64,000 bases of DNA, from NCBI GenBank assembly GCA_027486795.1, contig JAIXOI010000006.1, positions 1 to 64,000 on the forward strand, given 5' to 3'. The first letter of the stretch is position 1. The number at the start of each line of letters is the position of its first letter. The position numbers and the translations under genes were made by a program. This DNA comes from Sphingobacteriales bacterium (GTDB lineage Bacteria; Bacteroidota; Bacteroidia; Chitinophagales; CAIOSU01). Positions 45,518-54,557 of this stretch are shown here, one piece after another. The notes beneath the pieces are model-generated. The model made no database searches, was not told where the DNA came from, and was given only the letters and a program-made list of their open reading frames with translations.

Positions 45518-46293
45518 TTGGGGTTGTCAGGTTTCGCGGACTTTTTGCTAAAATCAAGTTTGGCTTGTAACCCGGTGGTAAATATGTGCCTATTATAAAA
45601 GCCTTGACTTCCCGAGCGTTGTTGATACCAATTGATGTATCCTACATCAACCGATAGGTTGTTGGTTATAAAGTATTGCAAAAAAGCCATGGCCCGGTTT
45701 TGGTCAAAGGGTTGGCCTTTAACACTTTGGCCAGCTTGTAGGTGTATCTCGTCGCCCACGCGCAGTACCCAATCGCCCTTGGGTTTATCTTCATTGCGGT
45801 TGAGCAATTTAATGTCTACAAACATGCGGTATCGAAACCTGAACACAAAGCGGTGCCCTTCTATCAGCTCGGTTTTGGTGGCATTTCTAAAAAAGCGCTC
45901 TTCTATTTGAAACCGCTGTACCAGTGCTACTTTGCCATAGTCTTGATGATGGATAAAACCATGCTGCAGCCGGTGTTCAGGCACCACTAAATTTGTAGTA
46001 GATTCTGGGTCGTTGGGGCTTTGCAAAAAGGAAGTGTAGCCACTAAAGGCTGTCCAATGGTGTTTTAGCTCGTAAAACACATTGCTGCGCAACACAAGCT
46101 GGTGCTGGGCCGCCGGCACTGCATAATACCGCTCGTTAATTTCTAGGCTAATTCTAAACTTGCGGGGTAGCTTGGCCGTAACATCAAAACGATGCCAAAT
46201 AAGGTTTTGGGTGGTTACTTGAGAGATAACGCTATTACTCATAAATATGAATAATAGTAGCAATGCAATCTGAATTTTTGTTGCGAGTTTCAT
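45514..46293 (-). CDS. DUF2490 outer-membrane protein
   Basis: A 259-residue protein with signal peptide MKLATKIQIALLLLFIFMSNSVIS and a body of alternating strands rich in aromatic and basic residues, as in DUF2490 beta-barrel proteins. I chose the ATG at 46293 because the longer frame (to 46356) adds 21 non-signal residues before the signal peptide. The stop codon overlaps the TauE/SafE start, so the two proteins are translationally coupled; an inner-membrane exporter with an outer-membrane barrel suggests a two-membrane export route, though this is inference. Confidence 0.82.
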   Translation of the reverse strand: MKLATKIQIALLLLFIFMSNSVISQVTTQNLIWHRFDVTAKLPRKFRISLEINERYYAVPAAQHQLVLRSNVFYELKHHWTAFSGYTSFLQSPNDPESTTNLVVPEHRLQHGFIHHQDYGKVALVQRFQIEERFFRNATKTELIEGHRFVFRFRYRMFVDIKLLNRNEDKPKGDWVLRVGDEIHLQAGQSVKGQPFDQNRAMAFLQYFITNNLSVDVGYINWYQQRSGSQGFYNRHIFTTGLQAKLDFSKKSAKPDNPK

Positions 46294-46448
46294 TAGCCTA
46301 GCAAAGGTATAAAAGTCTATCGGATGTATAGAGTATAGTCTCAAATATTTTATCAATCACAAAAATGCCTTTTGCTAAAAGTATCTTTAGTGACTATGGT
46401 TACACGTTCTGAGAAAGGAGATTTGATAGAGCCTAAAACGACTGTTAC

Positions 46449-46886
46449 TTACTCTTCTTTGTAGGTAGAATTTTCCGAGGCCAACACAGTAGCAAGAGTA
46501 GAGTCTTTAAGAATACGCACGGTTTCATCTCGTACTTGTTGCATTACCCGTCTTATGCCGCAGGTTAGCTCATCGGTACATTCTTCGCAGCGTTCGTAAT
46601 ATTTGTAGGTTACGCAAGGCAGCAAAGCCAACGCACCGTCAAACAAACGAAGCACATCGGCCATGTTTACTTCTTCCGGTTTTTTAATTAGGTAGTAGCC
46701 ACCGCCTTTGCCTTTTTTGCTGTTGAGAATTCCCGCACGTTTTAAGTCTAACAAAATAGCTTCGAGGAATTTTTGGGGTATGTGCCCTTCTTTCGAAATT
46801 TCACTAATAAGTATGGGTCCCTTCTCGCGGTCGCGAGCGAGTTTTACTAGCGCATGGATGGCATATTTAGCCTTCTTAGATATCAC
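46449..46886 (-). CDS. Rrf2 family transcriptional regulator
   Basis: A 145-residue regulator: winged helix at 1-65 (KYAIHALVKLARD, HIPQKFLEAILLDLKRAGIL, SKKGKGGGYYL) and four cysteines at 91, 100, 103 and 109 (LLPCVTYKYYERCEECTDELTCG). Cysteine clusters in Rrf2 proteins bind Fe-S clusters (IscR, NsrR) or the protein acts in cysteine control with a partner (CymR). The adjacent DUF2490 and TauE/SafE genes on the same strand suggest a sulfur-linked target. The signal is not known. Confidence 0.92.
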   Translation of the reverse strand: MISKKAKYAIHALVKLARDREKGPILISEISKEGHIPQKFLEAILLDLKRAGILNSKKGKGGGYYLIKKPEEVNMADVLRLFDGALALLPCVTYKYYERCEECTDELTCGIRRVMQQVRDETVRILKDSTLATVLASENSTYKEE

Positions 46887-46927
46887 AATGCTAATTTACG
46901 AAATACTGAACAGAGCTACTAATAACT

Positions 46928-47911
46928 TTATTTGGTAAGGCTATCAACAAAGCGCCAAGCGGCCACATAGGCGTTAATAGTGCCATTCTTTACTTGTTCC
47001 TCTAGCTGTTGAAGTTGCATTTGGTATTGGCTATTGCGGTACAACCGTTCCTTGAGCAATTGGTTAAGGTGTTCCTGAAACCAAAACAGCTCTTGCTGTT
47101 TGCGTTTATTCAGCCAATAGCCGTTGCCCTGCATTTGCGAAGCATAGGCACTTATAGTTTGCCAAATATCGGCTACACCATCGCCAGTTATGGCTGAGCA
47201 AGTAGCCACTTGCGGAATCCAGGTGCTGTTGCTCGGCGGAAAAAGGTGAAGTGCGTTTTTGTAATCACCTGCGGCACGTTTGGCAGCAGCAATATTGTCG
47301 CCATCGGCTTTATTAATCACCAGTGCATCGGCCATTTCCATAATACCCCGTTTCATGCCTTGTAGCTCATCACCAGCACCGGCAAGCATTAGCAACAAAA
47401 AGAAATCAACCATCTCGCTCACTTGCGTTTCTGATTGCCCCACGCCAACGGTTTCAATGATGATTGTGTCAAATCCAGCGGCTTCGCAAATCAAAATAGT
47501 TTCGCGGGTTTTACCCGCAACACCACCCAATGCACCAGCAGAAGGGGAGGGACGTATGAAAGCCTCGGGTGCCACCGATAGGCGCTGCATCCGAGTTTTA
47601 TCGCCTAATATACTGCCCTTGGTTAGTTTGCTGCTAGGGTCAATTGCCAGCACTGCTGGTTTGCACCTTAAGCTAATAAGGTGCATGCCAAAAGCATCGA
47701 TAAAAGTACTTTTACCCGCACCAGGCACCCCTGTAATGCCAATGCGTATAGCATTGCCAGTAAATGGTAATATGGCCTGAATAAGCTCTTGCGCCTGTGC
47801 TTGGTGTTCGGGTTTTGTGCTTTCTACCAATGTAATGGCGCGGCCAAGCATGGTTCTGTTGCCCATGCGCAGACCTTTTACCAGTGCATCGATGCTAGAG
47901 GATGGTTGCAT
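46928..47911 (-). CDS. meaB: Methylmalonyl-CoA mutase-associated GTPase
   Basis: A 327-residue G3E GTPase that protects and reloads adenosylcobalamin-dependent methylmalonyl-CoA mutase. Walker A is GVPGAGKST (61-69); VLAIDPSSKLTKGSILGDKTRM and IIIETVGVGQSE (switch region) and ALVINKADGDN (guanine specificity) follow in order. Length is normal. The mutase subunit genes are not in the window. Rrf2 follows 41 bases downstream on the same strand. Confidence 0.95.
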   Translation of the reverse strand: MQPSSSIDALVKGLRMGNRTMLGRAITLVESTKPEHQAQAQELIQAILPFTGNAIRIGITGVPGAGKSTFIDAFGMHLISLRCKPAVLAIDPSSKLTKGSILGDKTRMQRLSVAPEAFIRPSPSAGALGGVAGKTRETILICEAAGFDTIIIETVGVGQSETQVSEMVDFFLLLMLAGAGDELQGMKRGIMEMADALVINKADGDNIAAAKRAAGDYKNALHLFPPSNSTWIPQVATCSAITGDGVADIWQTISAYASQMQGNGYWLNKRKQQELFWFQEHLNQLLKERLYRNSQYQMQLQQLEEQVKNGTINAYVAAWRFVDSLTK

Positions 47912-48117
47912 TTATTGCTAATGTAGTAACTACAAACTACTAATTTAAGCTCGTGTGGTATAAAAGATCTAAAACGGGAAATTTATAAACTGTTTAGTAG
48001 CAAAAATGGCAAACACTTGTAAAATTTAGTGCTCTGAAACTAAATGATATCCTTGGATATAAAAGAAATACTTGGCCAGTAAAAGTGGAGGCTTACTTAG
48101 TATTCGGCTTTTTTGGT
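47912..48117. other. Divergent spacer meaB-adk
   Basis: About 200 AT-rich bases between divergent genes; nothing recognisable except the adk promoter element that follows. Confidence 0.5.
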
Positions 48118-48125
48118 TATTTTTG
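48118..48125 (+). promoter_or_regulatory. Bacteroidota -7 element (TATTTTTG) for adk
   Basis: Exact TAnnTTTG match 28 bases before the adk start codon. Confidence 0.5.
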
Positions 48126-48153
48126 CCTTTTAGATTAACCCAACAAAGTAATA

Positions 48154-48720
48154 ATGCTAAATATTATCCTCTTCGGCCCTCCGGGTAGCGGCAAGGGAAC
48201 GCAAGCGACTAATTTGATTGAGAAGTATGGTTTGCTGCATATTTCTACTGGCGATTTGTTGCGCCATGAGATTAAAGACGAGACTCCTCTGGGCCTTGAA
48301 GCCAAGAATTTTATCGATAAGGGCCTATTGGTGCCCGATGATGTTGTTATTGGCATGATAAGCGCTAAGTTGGATTCGAATTCGAATGCTAAAGGTGTTA
48401 TTTTCGATGGCTTTCCGCGCACTATTGCTCAGGCCGAAGCGTTGGATAGATTGTTGGAATTTAAAAAAGCCCCAATCAATATCATGCTGGCTTTGCATGT
48501 TAACGATGATGCGCTTGCAGAACGTTTGTTGAAGCGTGGTGCAACAAGCGGCCGCACCGATGACCAAGACCCTGCTATTATTCGTCGCCGAATTGAGGTT
48601 TATAAAAATGAAACTTCACCAGTTGCAAATTACTACGGCACGCAAGGTAAATTGGTAAACATACCTGGCGAAGGCACTATTGAAGATACATTTGCCCTTT
48701 TGGTGAAGGAATTGGAGTAA
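48154..48720 (+). CDS. adk: Adenylate kinase
   Basis: A 188-residue enzyme interconverting ATP + AMP and two ADP. The P-loop is FGPPGSGKGTQ (7-17); FDGFPRTIAQAEAL and the arginine-rich GRTDDQDPAIIRRRIEVY lid region follow. The short form without a zinc lid is normal for Bacteroidota. It precedes obgE by 124 bases that contain a foldback repeat. Confidence 0.97.
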   Translation: MLNIILFGPPGSGKGTQATNLIEKYGLLHISTGDLLRHEIKDETPLGLEAKNFIDKGLLVPDDVVIGMISAKLDSNSNAKGVIFDGFPRTIAQAEALDRLLEFKKAPINIMLALHVNDDALAERLLKRGATSGRTDDQDPAIIRRRIEVYKNETSPVANYYGTQGKLVNIPGEGTIEDTFALLVKELE

Positions 48721-48730
48721 GTTGCCTAAT

Positions 48731-48832
48731 GTTGGTTGATCAGTTATTTGTTATCGGTTATTGGTTAAAAATCAATATCATTCGTAATAACCAGTTACCT
48801 ATCAACCAATAACCTATTAACCAATAACTAAT
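48731..48832. repeat. Foldback of TTGGTTA-type repeats between adk and obgE
   Basis: Left arm GTTATCGGTTATTGGTTA and right arm TAACCAGTTACCTATCAACC plus TAACCTATTAACCAATAAC are in opposite orientation around an AT-rich centre. Same family as at 20831-20948 and 54510-54550. Confidence 0.65.
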
Positions 48833-48844
48833 CCCCCACCCACT

Positions 48845-49840
48845 TTGGAAAACTTCGTTGATTATGTAAAAATCCTGTTCCGGTCGGGTCACGGCGGGGC
48901 TGGCTCTGTGCATTTTCACCGAGACAAATTGTCTGCCAAAGGTGGTCCTGATGGAGGAAATGGTGGTCGTGGCGGTAATATTGTTCTGAAAGGTAACGCC
49001 CAACTATGGACTTTACTACATTTAAAATACCGCAAACACATATATGCCGATGATGGTGTAAATGGCTCATCGACCTTGATGACAGGTGGTAGTGGTAAGG
49101 ATATAATTATTGAGGTACCGCTGGGCACTATAGCAAAGGACGCCGAAACTGGCGAACACTTGGCCGAAGTAATTGCCGATGGACAAGAAATAACCCTTTA
49201 TGGTGGTGGACGAGGCGGTTTGGGCAATGCCCATTTCAAATCGGCTACGCAACAATCGCCGCGCTATGCCCAGCCTGGAGAAGATGGTATTGAAGCTTGG
49301 ACAGTATTGGAGCTGAAAGTACTTGCTGACGTTGGTTTGGTTGGTTTTCCGAATGCGGGTAAATCTACTTTGCTATCAGTATTAAGTGCCGCTAAGCCTG
49401 AGATTGCTGATTATCCATTTACTACCCTTACCCCACAGCTGGGTATAGTGGGTCATTACAATAACCGCTCGTTCATCATGGCCGATATACCGGGCATTAT
49501 TGAAGGCGCGCATTTGGGTAAAGGTATAGGTCACCGCTTTTTGCGACACATTGAGCGTAACTCGTTGTTGCTATTTATGATTCCTGCCGATACCGCGGAT
49601 ATTAAGAAAGAATACAAGATATTGAAAAACGAGTTGAAACAATTCAACCCCGACCTTTTGGATAAGGATCATATATTGGCTATTACCAAGAGTGATTTGC
49701 TTGACGAGGAACTTAAAAAGATGCTGAAAGTAACCTTACCACGTAAGGTTGAGACAGTGTTTATCTCGTCGCATACCAAAGAAGGACTTGATAAATTGAA
49801 AGACCTACTCTGGACCAAGCTTACCGACACGCCTGCATGA
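48845..49840 (+). CDS. obgE: GTPase Obg
   Basis: A 331-residue ribosome-associated GTPase. The glycine-rich Obg fold occupies residues 1-158 ([26 protein letters not shown]) and the G domain begins at GFPNAGKST (167-175), with [10 protein letters not shown] and ITKSDLL following. The start is TTG at 48845: no ATG exists nearby and the N-terminus [10 protein letters not shown] matches the family. The last four bases overlap the start of the next gene. Confidence 0.95.
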   Translation: MENFVDYVKILFRSGHGGAGSVHFHRDKLSAKGGPDGGNGGRGGNIVLKGNAQLWTLLHLKYRKHIYADDGVNGSSTLMTGGSGKDIIIEVPLGTIAKDAETGEHLAEVIADGQEITLYGGGRGGLGNAHFKSATQQSPRYAQPGEDGIEAWTVLELKVLADVGLVGFPNAGKSTLLSVLSAAKPEIADYPFTTLTPQLGIVGHYNNRSFIMADIPGIIEGAHLGKGIGHRFLRHIERNSLLLFMIPADTADIKKEYKILKNELKQFNPDLLDKDHILAITKSDLLDEELKKMLKVTLPRKVETVFISSHTKEGLDKLKDLLWTKLTDTPA

Positions 49841-50790
49841 GCAAGTTTGCCAATACTCCGCTTGATGCACCCTCAATTACTACTGCAACCACCGACGGGC
49901 AACCAACAGTAGTGCACTGGTCGCTAATATTGTTGTTATCAATGCTTTGGGGTAGCTCATTTATCCTCATGAAATTCGGGTTACAGGCATTTACCTTTAC
50001 CCAAGTTGCCAGCTGGCGTTTGTTTTTGGCTTTTTTGGTTTTGTCGCTGTTTTGGTTGCGTATTTCATTCAAAGCAATTACCCTTAACGATTGGAAGTAT
50101 ATACTGGTTGTTGCCTTATTCGGAAGTGGCATACCACCGTTTTTGTTTACCCTTGCACAAACGCATATACCAAGTGCTATAGCAGGTGTGCTCAATGCCC
50201 TTACTCCGTTGGGTACCATTTTCATCGGCGCATTGCTTTTTAGCAATCGGTTTAATAATAACCAAATTGCGGGAGTGGTAGTGGGGCTTTTGGGCGCGGT
50301 GCTTATCATGTTCCTTCGTGCCGATGGCAATTTCGAGGGAAATTACCTGTACAGCTTACCAATAGTATTTGCCTGCCTTTGTTATGGCATTGGCGCTAAC
50401 ACTATCAAAAATAAGCTGCAACATCTTTCGCCTATAACCATTACCACTGCGGCATTTACCCTTATTGGTCCTCCTGCGGGTATTTATTTATGGTTGAGCG
50501 GCGCTTTTACTCAAGTTGCCACTGATACGGCATCGCAGCAAGCATTGGGTTACTTAACCATACTGGGCGTATTGGGCACGGCATTTGCACTTTTAATGTT
50601 CAACTACCTTATCAAGAGCGTGAGCGCGCTATTCGCATCTACGGTTACTTACCTTATGCCCATAGTATCTATCGGTTGGGGCTATTACTTCGGCGAAGCG
50701 CTAAGTTGGGTGCACGGCGTTGGTATGGCTCTTATCTTGGCAGGCGTGTGGCTAACGGGGAGGAAGAAGACTTCTTCTAGTATCAAGTAG
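49837..50790 (+). CDS. DMT family transporter (EamA domains)
   Basis: A 317-residue membrane protein with ten helices in two EamA halves ([18 protein letters not shown] first half; [17 protein letters not shown] second half). Exports small metabolites in this superfamily, but the substrate cannot be assigned. Its ATG overlaps the obgE TGA by four bases, so it is translated with obgE. An N-terminal hydrophilic tail of about 25 residues is Thr-rich and unusual but harmless. Confidence 0.92.
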   Translation: MSKFANTPLDAPSITTATTDGQPTVVHWSLILLLSMLWGSSFILMKFGLQAFTFTQVASWRLFLAFLVLSLFWLRISFKAITLNDWKYILVVALFGSGIPPFLFTLAQTHIPSAIAGVLNALTPLGTIFIGALLFSNRFNNNQIAGVVVGLLGAVLIMFLRADGNFEGNYLYSLPIVFACLCYGIGANTIKNKLQHLSPITITTAAFTLIGPPAGIYLWLSGAFTQVATDTASQQALGYLTILGVLGTAFALLMFNYLIKSVSALFASTVTYLMPIVSIGWGYYFGEALSWVHGVGMALILAGVWLTGRKKTSSSIK

Positions 50791-50923
50791 TGAGTATCAA
50801 GTATCAAGACCAAATGTGTCTTGTTCTAATAGTGCATGGAGCAATATTATTTAAGTTTTCTTGAACTCACATTGTACTAATCCAATTTCTCAACTTGATA
50901 CTTGATACTTGATACTTGATACT
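50779..50923. repeat. Inverted arms of GTATCAA tandem repeats between convergent genes
   Basis: GTATCAA units at 50779-50808 face TTGATAC units (four in tandem) at 50893-50923, separated by an AT-rich loop. The arms can pair and probably serve as a two-way transcription stop, since the flanking genes converge here. Confidence 0.75.
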
Positions 50924-51501
50924 CAAGCATATCTCAAATCAATACTGAACTTCTCGGGGTGGCGAGGAGCTATGGTTTTGTAGAATGCCATAATCTCGCG
51001 CAAGTCCTTGTCCATATCGCCACTCGGGTGAATTATTTTGCCCACGCCCGCTTTCTTCTTTTTATAATCTAAGTACCCTAAAGCAATGGGCACACCAGCC
51101 TTTACAGCTACATGGTAAAATCCGGTCTTCCATTCGGTGCGCAGGGCGCGAGTTCCTTCAGGCGTAACCGCTAGGGTAAGACGCGGGTTGGCTTTAAACA
51201 AATCAACCATAGCATCAACCATGCTTACGCGCTCGGTGCTGCCGGTTTTGGGGCTACGGTCAATCCATATCGCACCCATACTTTCAATAATACGGCTAAT
51301 GATTGGGTAATTGCTCCATTCTTTTTTAATGGTAAATCTGATTTTGATTCCCAATAAATCAAATGTGCCCATCATGTATATCAAGTCCCAGTTGCTGGTA
51401 TGCGGGGCAGCTATAATTACACAGTTGTGCACCTCCTCGGTCATACTAGCGTCGTCAAACTCCCAATTCTTAAACTTAAACCAAGCGGCATAAATACTCA
51501 T
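50923..51501 (-). CDS. PlsC-type lysophospholipid acyltransferase family protein
   Basis: A 192-residue acyltransferase. The HX4D catalytic motif is HTSNWD (His34, Asp39) and the second motif is TPEGTR (Glu115), with IDRSP between them. No membrane helix or signal peptide is clear. It likely transfers acyl chains to a glycerophosphate or lipid acceptor; it is shorter than PlsC and its exact acceptor is unknown. Confidence 0.88.
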   Translation of the reverse strand: MSIYAAWFKFKNWEFDDASMTEEVHNCVIIAAPHTSNWDLIYMMGTFDLLGIKIRFTIKKEWSNYPIISRIIESMGAIWIDRSPKTGSTERVSMVDAMVDLFKANPRLTLAVTPEGTRALRTEWKTGFYHVAVKAGVPIALGYLDYKKKKAGVGKIIHPSGDMDKDLREIMAFYKTIAPRHPEKFSIDLRYA

Positions 51502-51595
51502 AATAGTAAAGTGTGTAGCGGTTGAGGTGCAAAGTTAAGTTAATTTTGACCCACGATAGATAATAATAGGGTTTATAAGGAGCGTAACTAAACTA

Positions 51596-51626
51596 TTGCC
51601 ACTCGTTTTATTAATCCGTATCTTTG
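51596..51626 (+). promoter_or_regulatory. Promoter of queD-folE (TTG, 20 bases, TATCTTTG)
   Basis: TTG at 51596-51598 and TATCTTTG at 51619-51626 are separated by 20 bases, matching the Bacteroidota -33/-7 promoter. The predicted transcript would begin near 51632, which excludes longer queD starts. Confidence 0.65.
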
Positions 51627-51646
51627 CCGAAATTTTGAGTAAAGTG

Positions 51647-52057
51647 GTGTACTTAACACGCAAAGAGCATTTTAACGCGGCGCACAAGCTATACAATGAT
51701 AGCTGGAGCGAGGAGAAGAACTGGGCTGTATTTGGCAAATGTGCCAATGCCAATTGGCATGGGCATAACTATAACTTGTATGTAACGGTAAAAGGCAAAC
51801 CCGACCCCGAGACCGGTTTTATAATCAACGTGAAGGACTTGAGCCGCATTATAAAAAATGAGGTAGTGGATCAACTCGACCATAAGAACCTAAATATGGA
51901 CGTGCCTTTTTTGCAAGGTAAAATGGCTAGCACCGAAAATTTGGTGATTGTGATTTGGGAGCGATTGGAACTGCATATTGCTAAACATGGTTGTGCATTA
52001 CACAGCATTAAACTATACGAAACCGAGAATATTTACGCTGAGTACTTCGGGGAATAA
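51647..52057 (+). CDS. queD: 6-carboxytetrahydropterin synthase / PTPS family
   Basis: A 136-residue enzyme of the 6-pyruvoyltetrahydropterin synthase family acting on dihydroneopterin triphosphate on the route to queuosine. Zinc ligands are His13 (HFNAAH) and His38, His40 (WHGHNY); Cys32 (GKCANANW) is the catalytic cysteine. I chose GTG at 51647 ([17 protein letters not shown]); GTG 51644 and TTG 51635 are alternatives, and there is no ATG. folE follows after eight bases, as fits a GTP-to-7-deazaguanine operon. A role in tetrahydrobiopterin-like synthesis cannot be excluded. Confidence 0.9.
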   Translation: MYLTRKEHFNAAHKLYNDSWSEEKNWAVFGKCANANWHGHNYNLYVTVKGKPDPETGFIINVKDLSRIIKNEVVDQLDHKNLNMDVPFLQGKMASTENLVIVIWERLELHIAKHGCALHSIKLYETENIYAEYFGE

Positions 52058-52065
52058 CTACCATT

Positions 52066-52686
52066 ATGCATCACGACGACGACGACCACCACTCATACCA
52101 AAAACTGGATAGCTATAACCCTGAAACAACGGCGTTTATTGCGGAGCGAATTGGCAATATAATTACCTCTTTGGGTGAGGATGTGCAACGCGAAGGCTTA
52201 TTAAAAACCCCTGAAAGGGTTGCCAAAGCGTACCAGTTTTTGACGCATGGTTATAGTATAGATCCTAAACAGGTTTTGGAGTCGGCGATATTTGATGAGT
52301 ACCATAGCGAAATGATTATCGTTAAAGATATTGAGTTGTACTCACTTTGCGAGCACCACATGTTGCCGTTTTTTGGCAGAGCCCATGTAGCCTACATACC
52401 CAATGGAAAAATTGTAGGCTTGAGCAAAATACCGAGAGTGGTAGATATTTTTTCTCGTCGTTTGCAGGTGCAAGAGCGTCTTACCGTTCAAATTCGCGAT
52501 TGCATAAATGAGGCATTGCATCCACTGGGTGTAGCCGTTGTTATTGAAGCCAAGCACCTTTGTATGATGATGCGCGGCGTCGAGAAACAGAACAGCGTAA
52601 CCACTACTTCGGCTTTTGTTGGCGAATTTGAGAAACAAGCCACCCGTCAAGAGTTTATAAACTTGCTATCGGCTAAGTTGTCTTAA
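52066..52686 (+). CDS. folE: GTP cyclohydrolase I
   Basis: A 206-residue enzyme making dihydroneopterin triphosphate from GTP for folate and 7-deazaguanine synthesis. Zinc ligands are Cys95 and His98 in LCEHHMLPF and Cys166 in [29 protein letters not shown] is the family core. The N-terminus [12 protein letters not shown] is unusually rich in His and Asp. Expressed with queD, 8 bases upstream. Confidence 0.96.
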   Translation: MHHDDDDHHSYQKLDSYNPETTAFIAERIGNIITSLGEDVQREGLLKTPERVAKAYQFLTHGYSIDPKQVLESAIFDEYHSEMIIVKDIELYSLCEHHMLPFFGRAHVAYIPNGKIVGLSKIPRVVDIFSRRLQVQERLTVQIRDCINEALHPLGVAVVIEAKHLCMMMRGVEKQNSVTTTSAFVGEFEKQATRQEFINLLSAKLS

Positions 52687-52771
52687 GAAACACCCGTTTT
52701 AGAAAAACAAAGACACCCTTGCAGCAGGCCCGCTTCCCGCCGCAAAGGCATCCTCGTCAATTATAGTTATC

Positions 52772-54157
52772 TCACACCAATGTGGCATTGGCACTTACGG
52801 TTAAGGTGCTATCCAGCTCGTTAAGGGCTTGGTTTATCTCAGCATCAGTAAGGTCATGGTCAACCAAATTGCCAGCCAAATATTGCTCATAGGCCGATAG
52901 GTCGAAATGCCCGTGCCCGCAAAGATTGAACAGAATGGTTTTAGCCTCGCCAGTTTCCTTGGCTTTTAGCGCTTCGTCAATTACGGTAGCAATAGCATGG
53001 TTGGCCTCGGGCGCAGGCAGTATGCCTTCGGTGCGCTCAAATAGCAACCCAGCCTCAAAGCATTTGCTCTGCTGCACCGCCCTTGCCGATATCAACTTAT
53101 CTTTCAACAATTGGCTTACTATAACCCCAGCACCGTGGTAGCGTAATCCGCCTGCATGTATACTTGGTGGCACAAAGTTATGGCCCAGCGTATACATCGG
53201 TATTAGCGGCACCATACCCACGGTATCGCCAAAATCATAACGGAATTGGCCCTTGGTAAGCTTGGGGCAAGAGGTAGGCTCTACGGCAATGCACTCCACT
53301 TTTTTGCCTTGGGTAAGGTTGAGGTGCAAAAACGGAAAGGCTATGCCCGCAAAGTTGGAGCCACCGCCAAAAGGTGCAATGACCATATCTGGAAAATCGC
53401 CAGCAATTTCCAATTGTTTGATGGCTTCTTGGCCAATAATGGTTTGGTGCAATAGCACATGGTTGAGCACGCTGCCCAGGGAGTATTTTACATGGTCGTT
53501 TTTCATGGCCACCTCCACGGCTTCAGATATGGCAATACCTAAGCTGCCTGTTGAGTCTGGGGTTTTGGCCAAAATCTGCTTGCCGCTTTCGGTTTGGTTA
53601 CTCGGCGAAGCAATCACCTTGGCCCCGAAGGTGTTCATCAATACCTTGCGGTAGGGCTTGTGCTCATAGCTCAACTTTACCATGTACACTTCCAAAGCAA
53701 TGCCAAAATGCTGGCAGGCAAAGCTCAGCGCACAGCCCCATTGGCCCGCGCCAGTTTCGGTGGTTATGTGGGTTACGCCCTCCATTTTGTTGTAATAGGC
53801 TTGCGGTATAGCAGTGTTAGGTTTATGCGAACCGGTAGGGCTTACGCCTTCGTATTTGTAGTATATTTTGGCGGGTGTACCCAGTGCTTTCTCTAGGTTG
53901 GTGGCCCTGATTAGTGGGGTAGGGCGGTAAATTTTGTAAAGCTCTTGTACTTCCTCGGGTATCTCAATGTACCGCTCCGTTGATACTTCTTGCTTTATCA
54001 ATTCCATAGGAAATAAGGGTGCCAAGTCTTCGGGCCCTAAGGGTTGCTGCGTTACAGGGTGCAGGGGCGGCATAGGCTTGTTGGGCATGTCGGCCAAAAT
54101 ATTGTAATAGTGGGTGGGCATTTCACTTTCGCTGAGGTGGATTTTCTTGCTTTTCAT
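52772..54157 (-). CDS. trpB2: TrpB2-type tryptophan synthase beta chain
   Basis: A 461-residue PLP enzyme of the stand-alone TrpB2 group, condensing indole with serine. The PLP lysine is Lys112 in [15 protein letters not shown] and FGGGSNFAG (phosphate loop) follow. The N-terminal stretch NKPMPPLHP and [13 protein letters not shown] are typical of TrpB2. I prefer the ATG at 54157 ([12 protein letters not shown]) to that at 54199. No trpA or other trp genes are adjacent. About 110 bases upstream lie attenuator-like hairpins and a short frame with two Trp codons, which supports tryptophan as the product being sensed. Confidence 0.94.
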   Translation of the reverse strand: MKSKKIHLSESEMPTHYYNILADMPNKPMPPLHPVTQQPLGPEDLAPLFPMELIKQEVSTERYIEIPEEVQELYKIYRPTPLIRATNLEKALGTPAKIYYKYEGVSPTGSHKPNTAIPQAYYNKMEGVTHITTETGAGQWGCALSFACQHFGIALEVYMVKLSYEHKPYRKVLMNTFGAKVIASPSNQTESGKQILAKTPDSTGSLGIAISEAVEVAMKNDHVKYSLGSVLNHVLLHQTIIGQEAIKQLEIAGDFPDMVIAPFGGGSNFAGIAFPFLHLNLTQGKKVECIAVEPTSCPKLTKGQFRYDFGDTVGMVPLIPMYTLGHNFVPPSIHAGGLRYHGAGVIVSQLLKDKLISARAVQQSKCFEAGLLFERTEGILPAPEANHAIATVIDEALKAKETGEAKTILFNLCGHGHFDLSAYEQYLAGNLVDHDLTDAEINQALNELDSTLTVSANATLV

Positions 54158-54266
54158 GGGATGATTGATTGTGGGTTGAACAGAAATTAACGCAGGCATG
54201 GTTTTGAAACCTATACGGGCATTGGGTTGTATAATTTATTGTCGATAAAAAAGTAAGGGAACCATA

Positions 54267-54323
54267 GCTGAAAGGGGGAAAAGAAAAAGGGATACTCGGT
54301 GCGACCGACGTATCCCTTTCAGC
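54267..54323 (-). promoter_or_regulatory. Attenuator-like alternative hairpins upstream of trpB2
   Basis: On the minus strand, the block at 54323-54310 can pair with 54295-54286 (AAAGGGATAC/GTATCCCTTT plus a TCGG/CCGA extension), giving a hairpin followed by TTCTTTT, or with 54276-54267 (GCTGAAAGGG/CCCTTTCAGC). The two pairings exclude each other. This is the layout of a transcription attenuator, 110 bases before trpB2 and 30 bases after the leader stop codon. Confidence 0.68.
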
Positions 54324-54349
54324 TTATGGGTTTGAAAAAGGTAATAACG

Positions 54350-54415
54350 CTACGAGGCCGCTTGGACTTGCCAAACGCGCCACCGATTGTTACGTTGTAC
54401 CTTTTGATTGTTCAT
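54350..54415 (-). CDS. Putative Trp leader peptide of trpB2
   Basis: A 21-codon frame starting MNNQKVQ and containing RNNRWRVWQ, with two Trp codons only three codons apart, then a TAG stop. It is too short for ordinary gene calling. Position, Trp content and the terminator-like hairpin 30 bases downstream are those of a classical trp attenuation leader. A near-match TATACTTG promoter element overlaps the region just upstream, so the exact start of the transcript is uncertain. Confidence 0.6.
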   Translation of the reverse strand: MNNQKVQRNNRWRVWQVQAAS

Positions 54416-54509
54416 GATGCAAGTATAACGACGAAATTTGGAAACTAGGTAGAATATACTTAGATATATTTTATTGTAATAAGTTTTAAGCTGATTTCTA
54501 TTATTTTGC

Positions 54510-54550
54510 CCAATTAACCAATAATAAATCAACCAATAACCAATCAACCA
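54510..54550. repeat. TTGGTTA-type repeat (inverted orientation AACCAAT)
   Basis: Units like TTAACCAATAATAAATCAAC and CCAATAACCAATCAACC follow each other directly after the methyltransferase stop codon. Read on the minus strand they encode a false Trp-rich peptide. Confidence 0.7.
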
Positions 54551-54557
54551 ACGCAAA

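Noticed and set aside
54416..54556. Longer Trp-rich frame upstream of the leader peptide
   Set aside because: The extra Trp and Tyr residues come from the TTGGTTA intergenic repeat read on the minus strand; only the last 21 codons have the layout of a leader.
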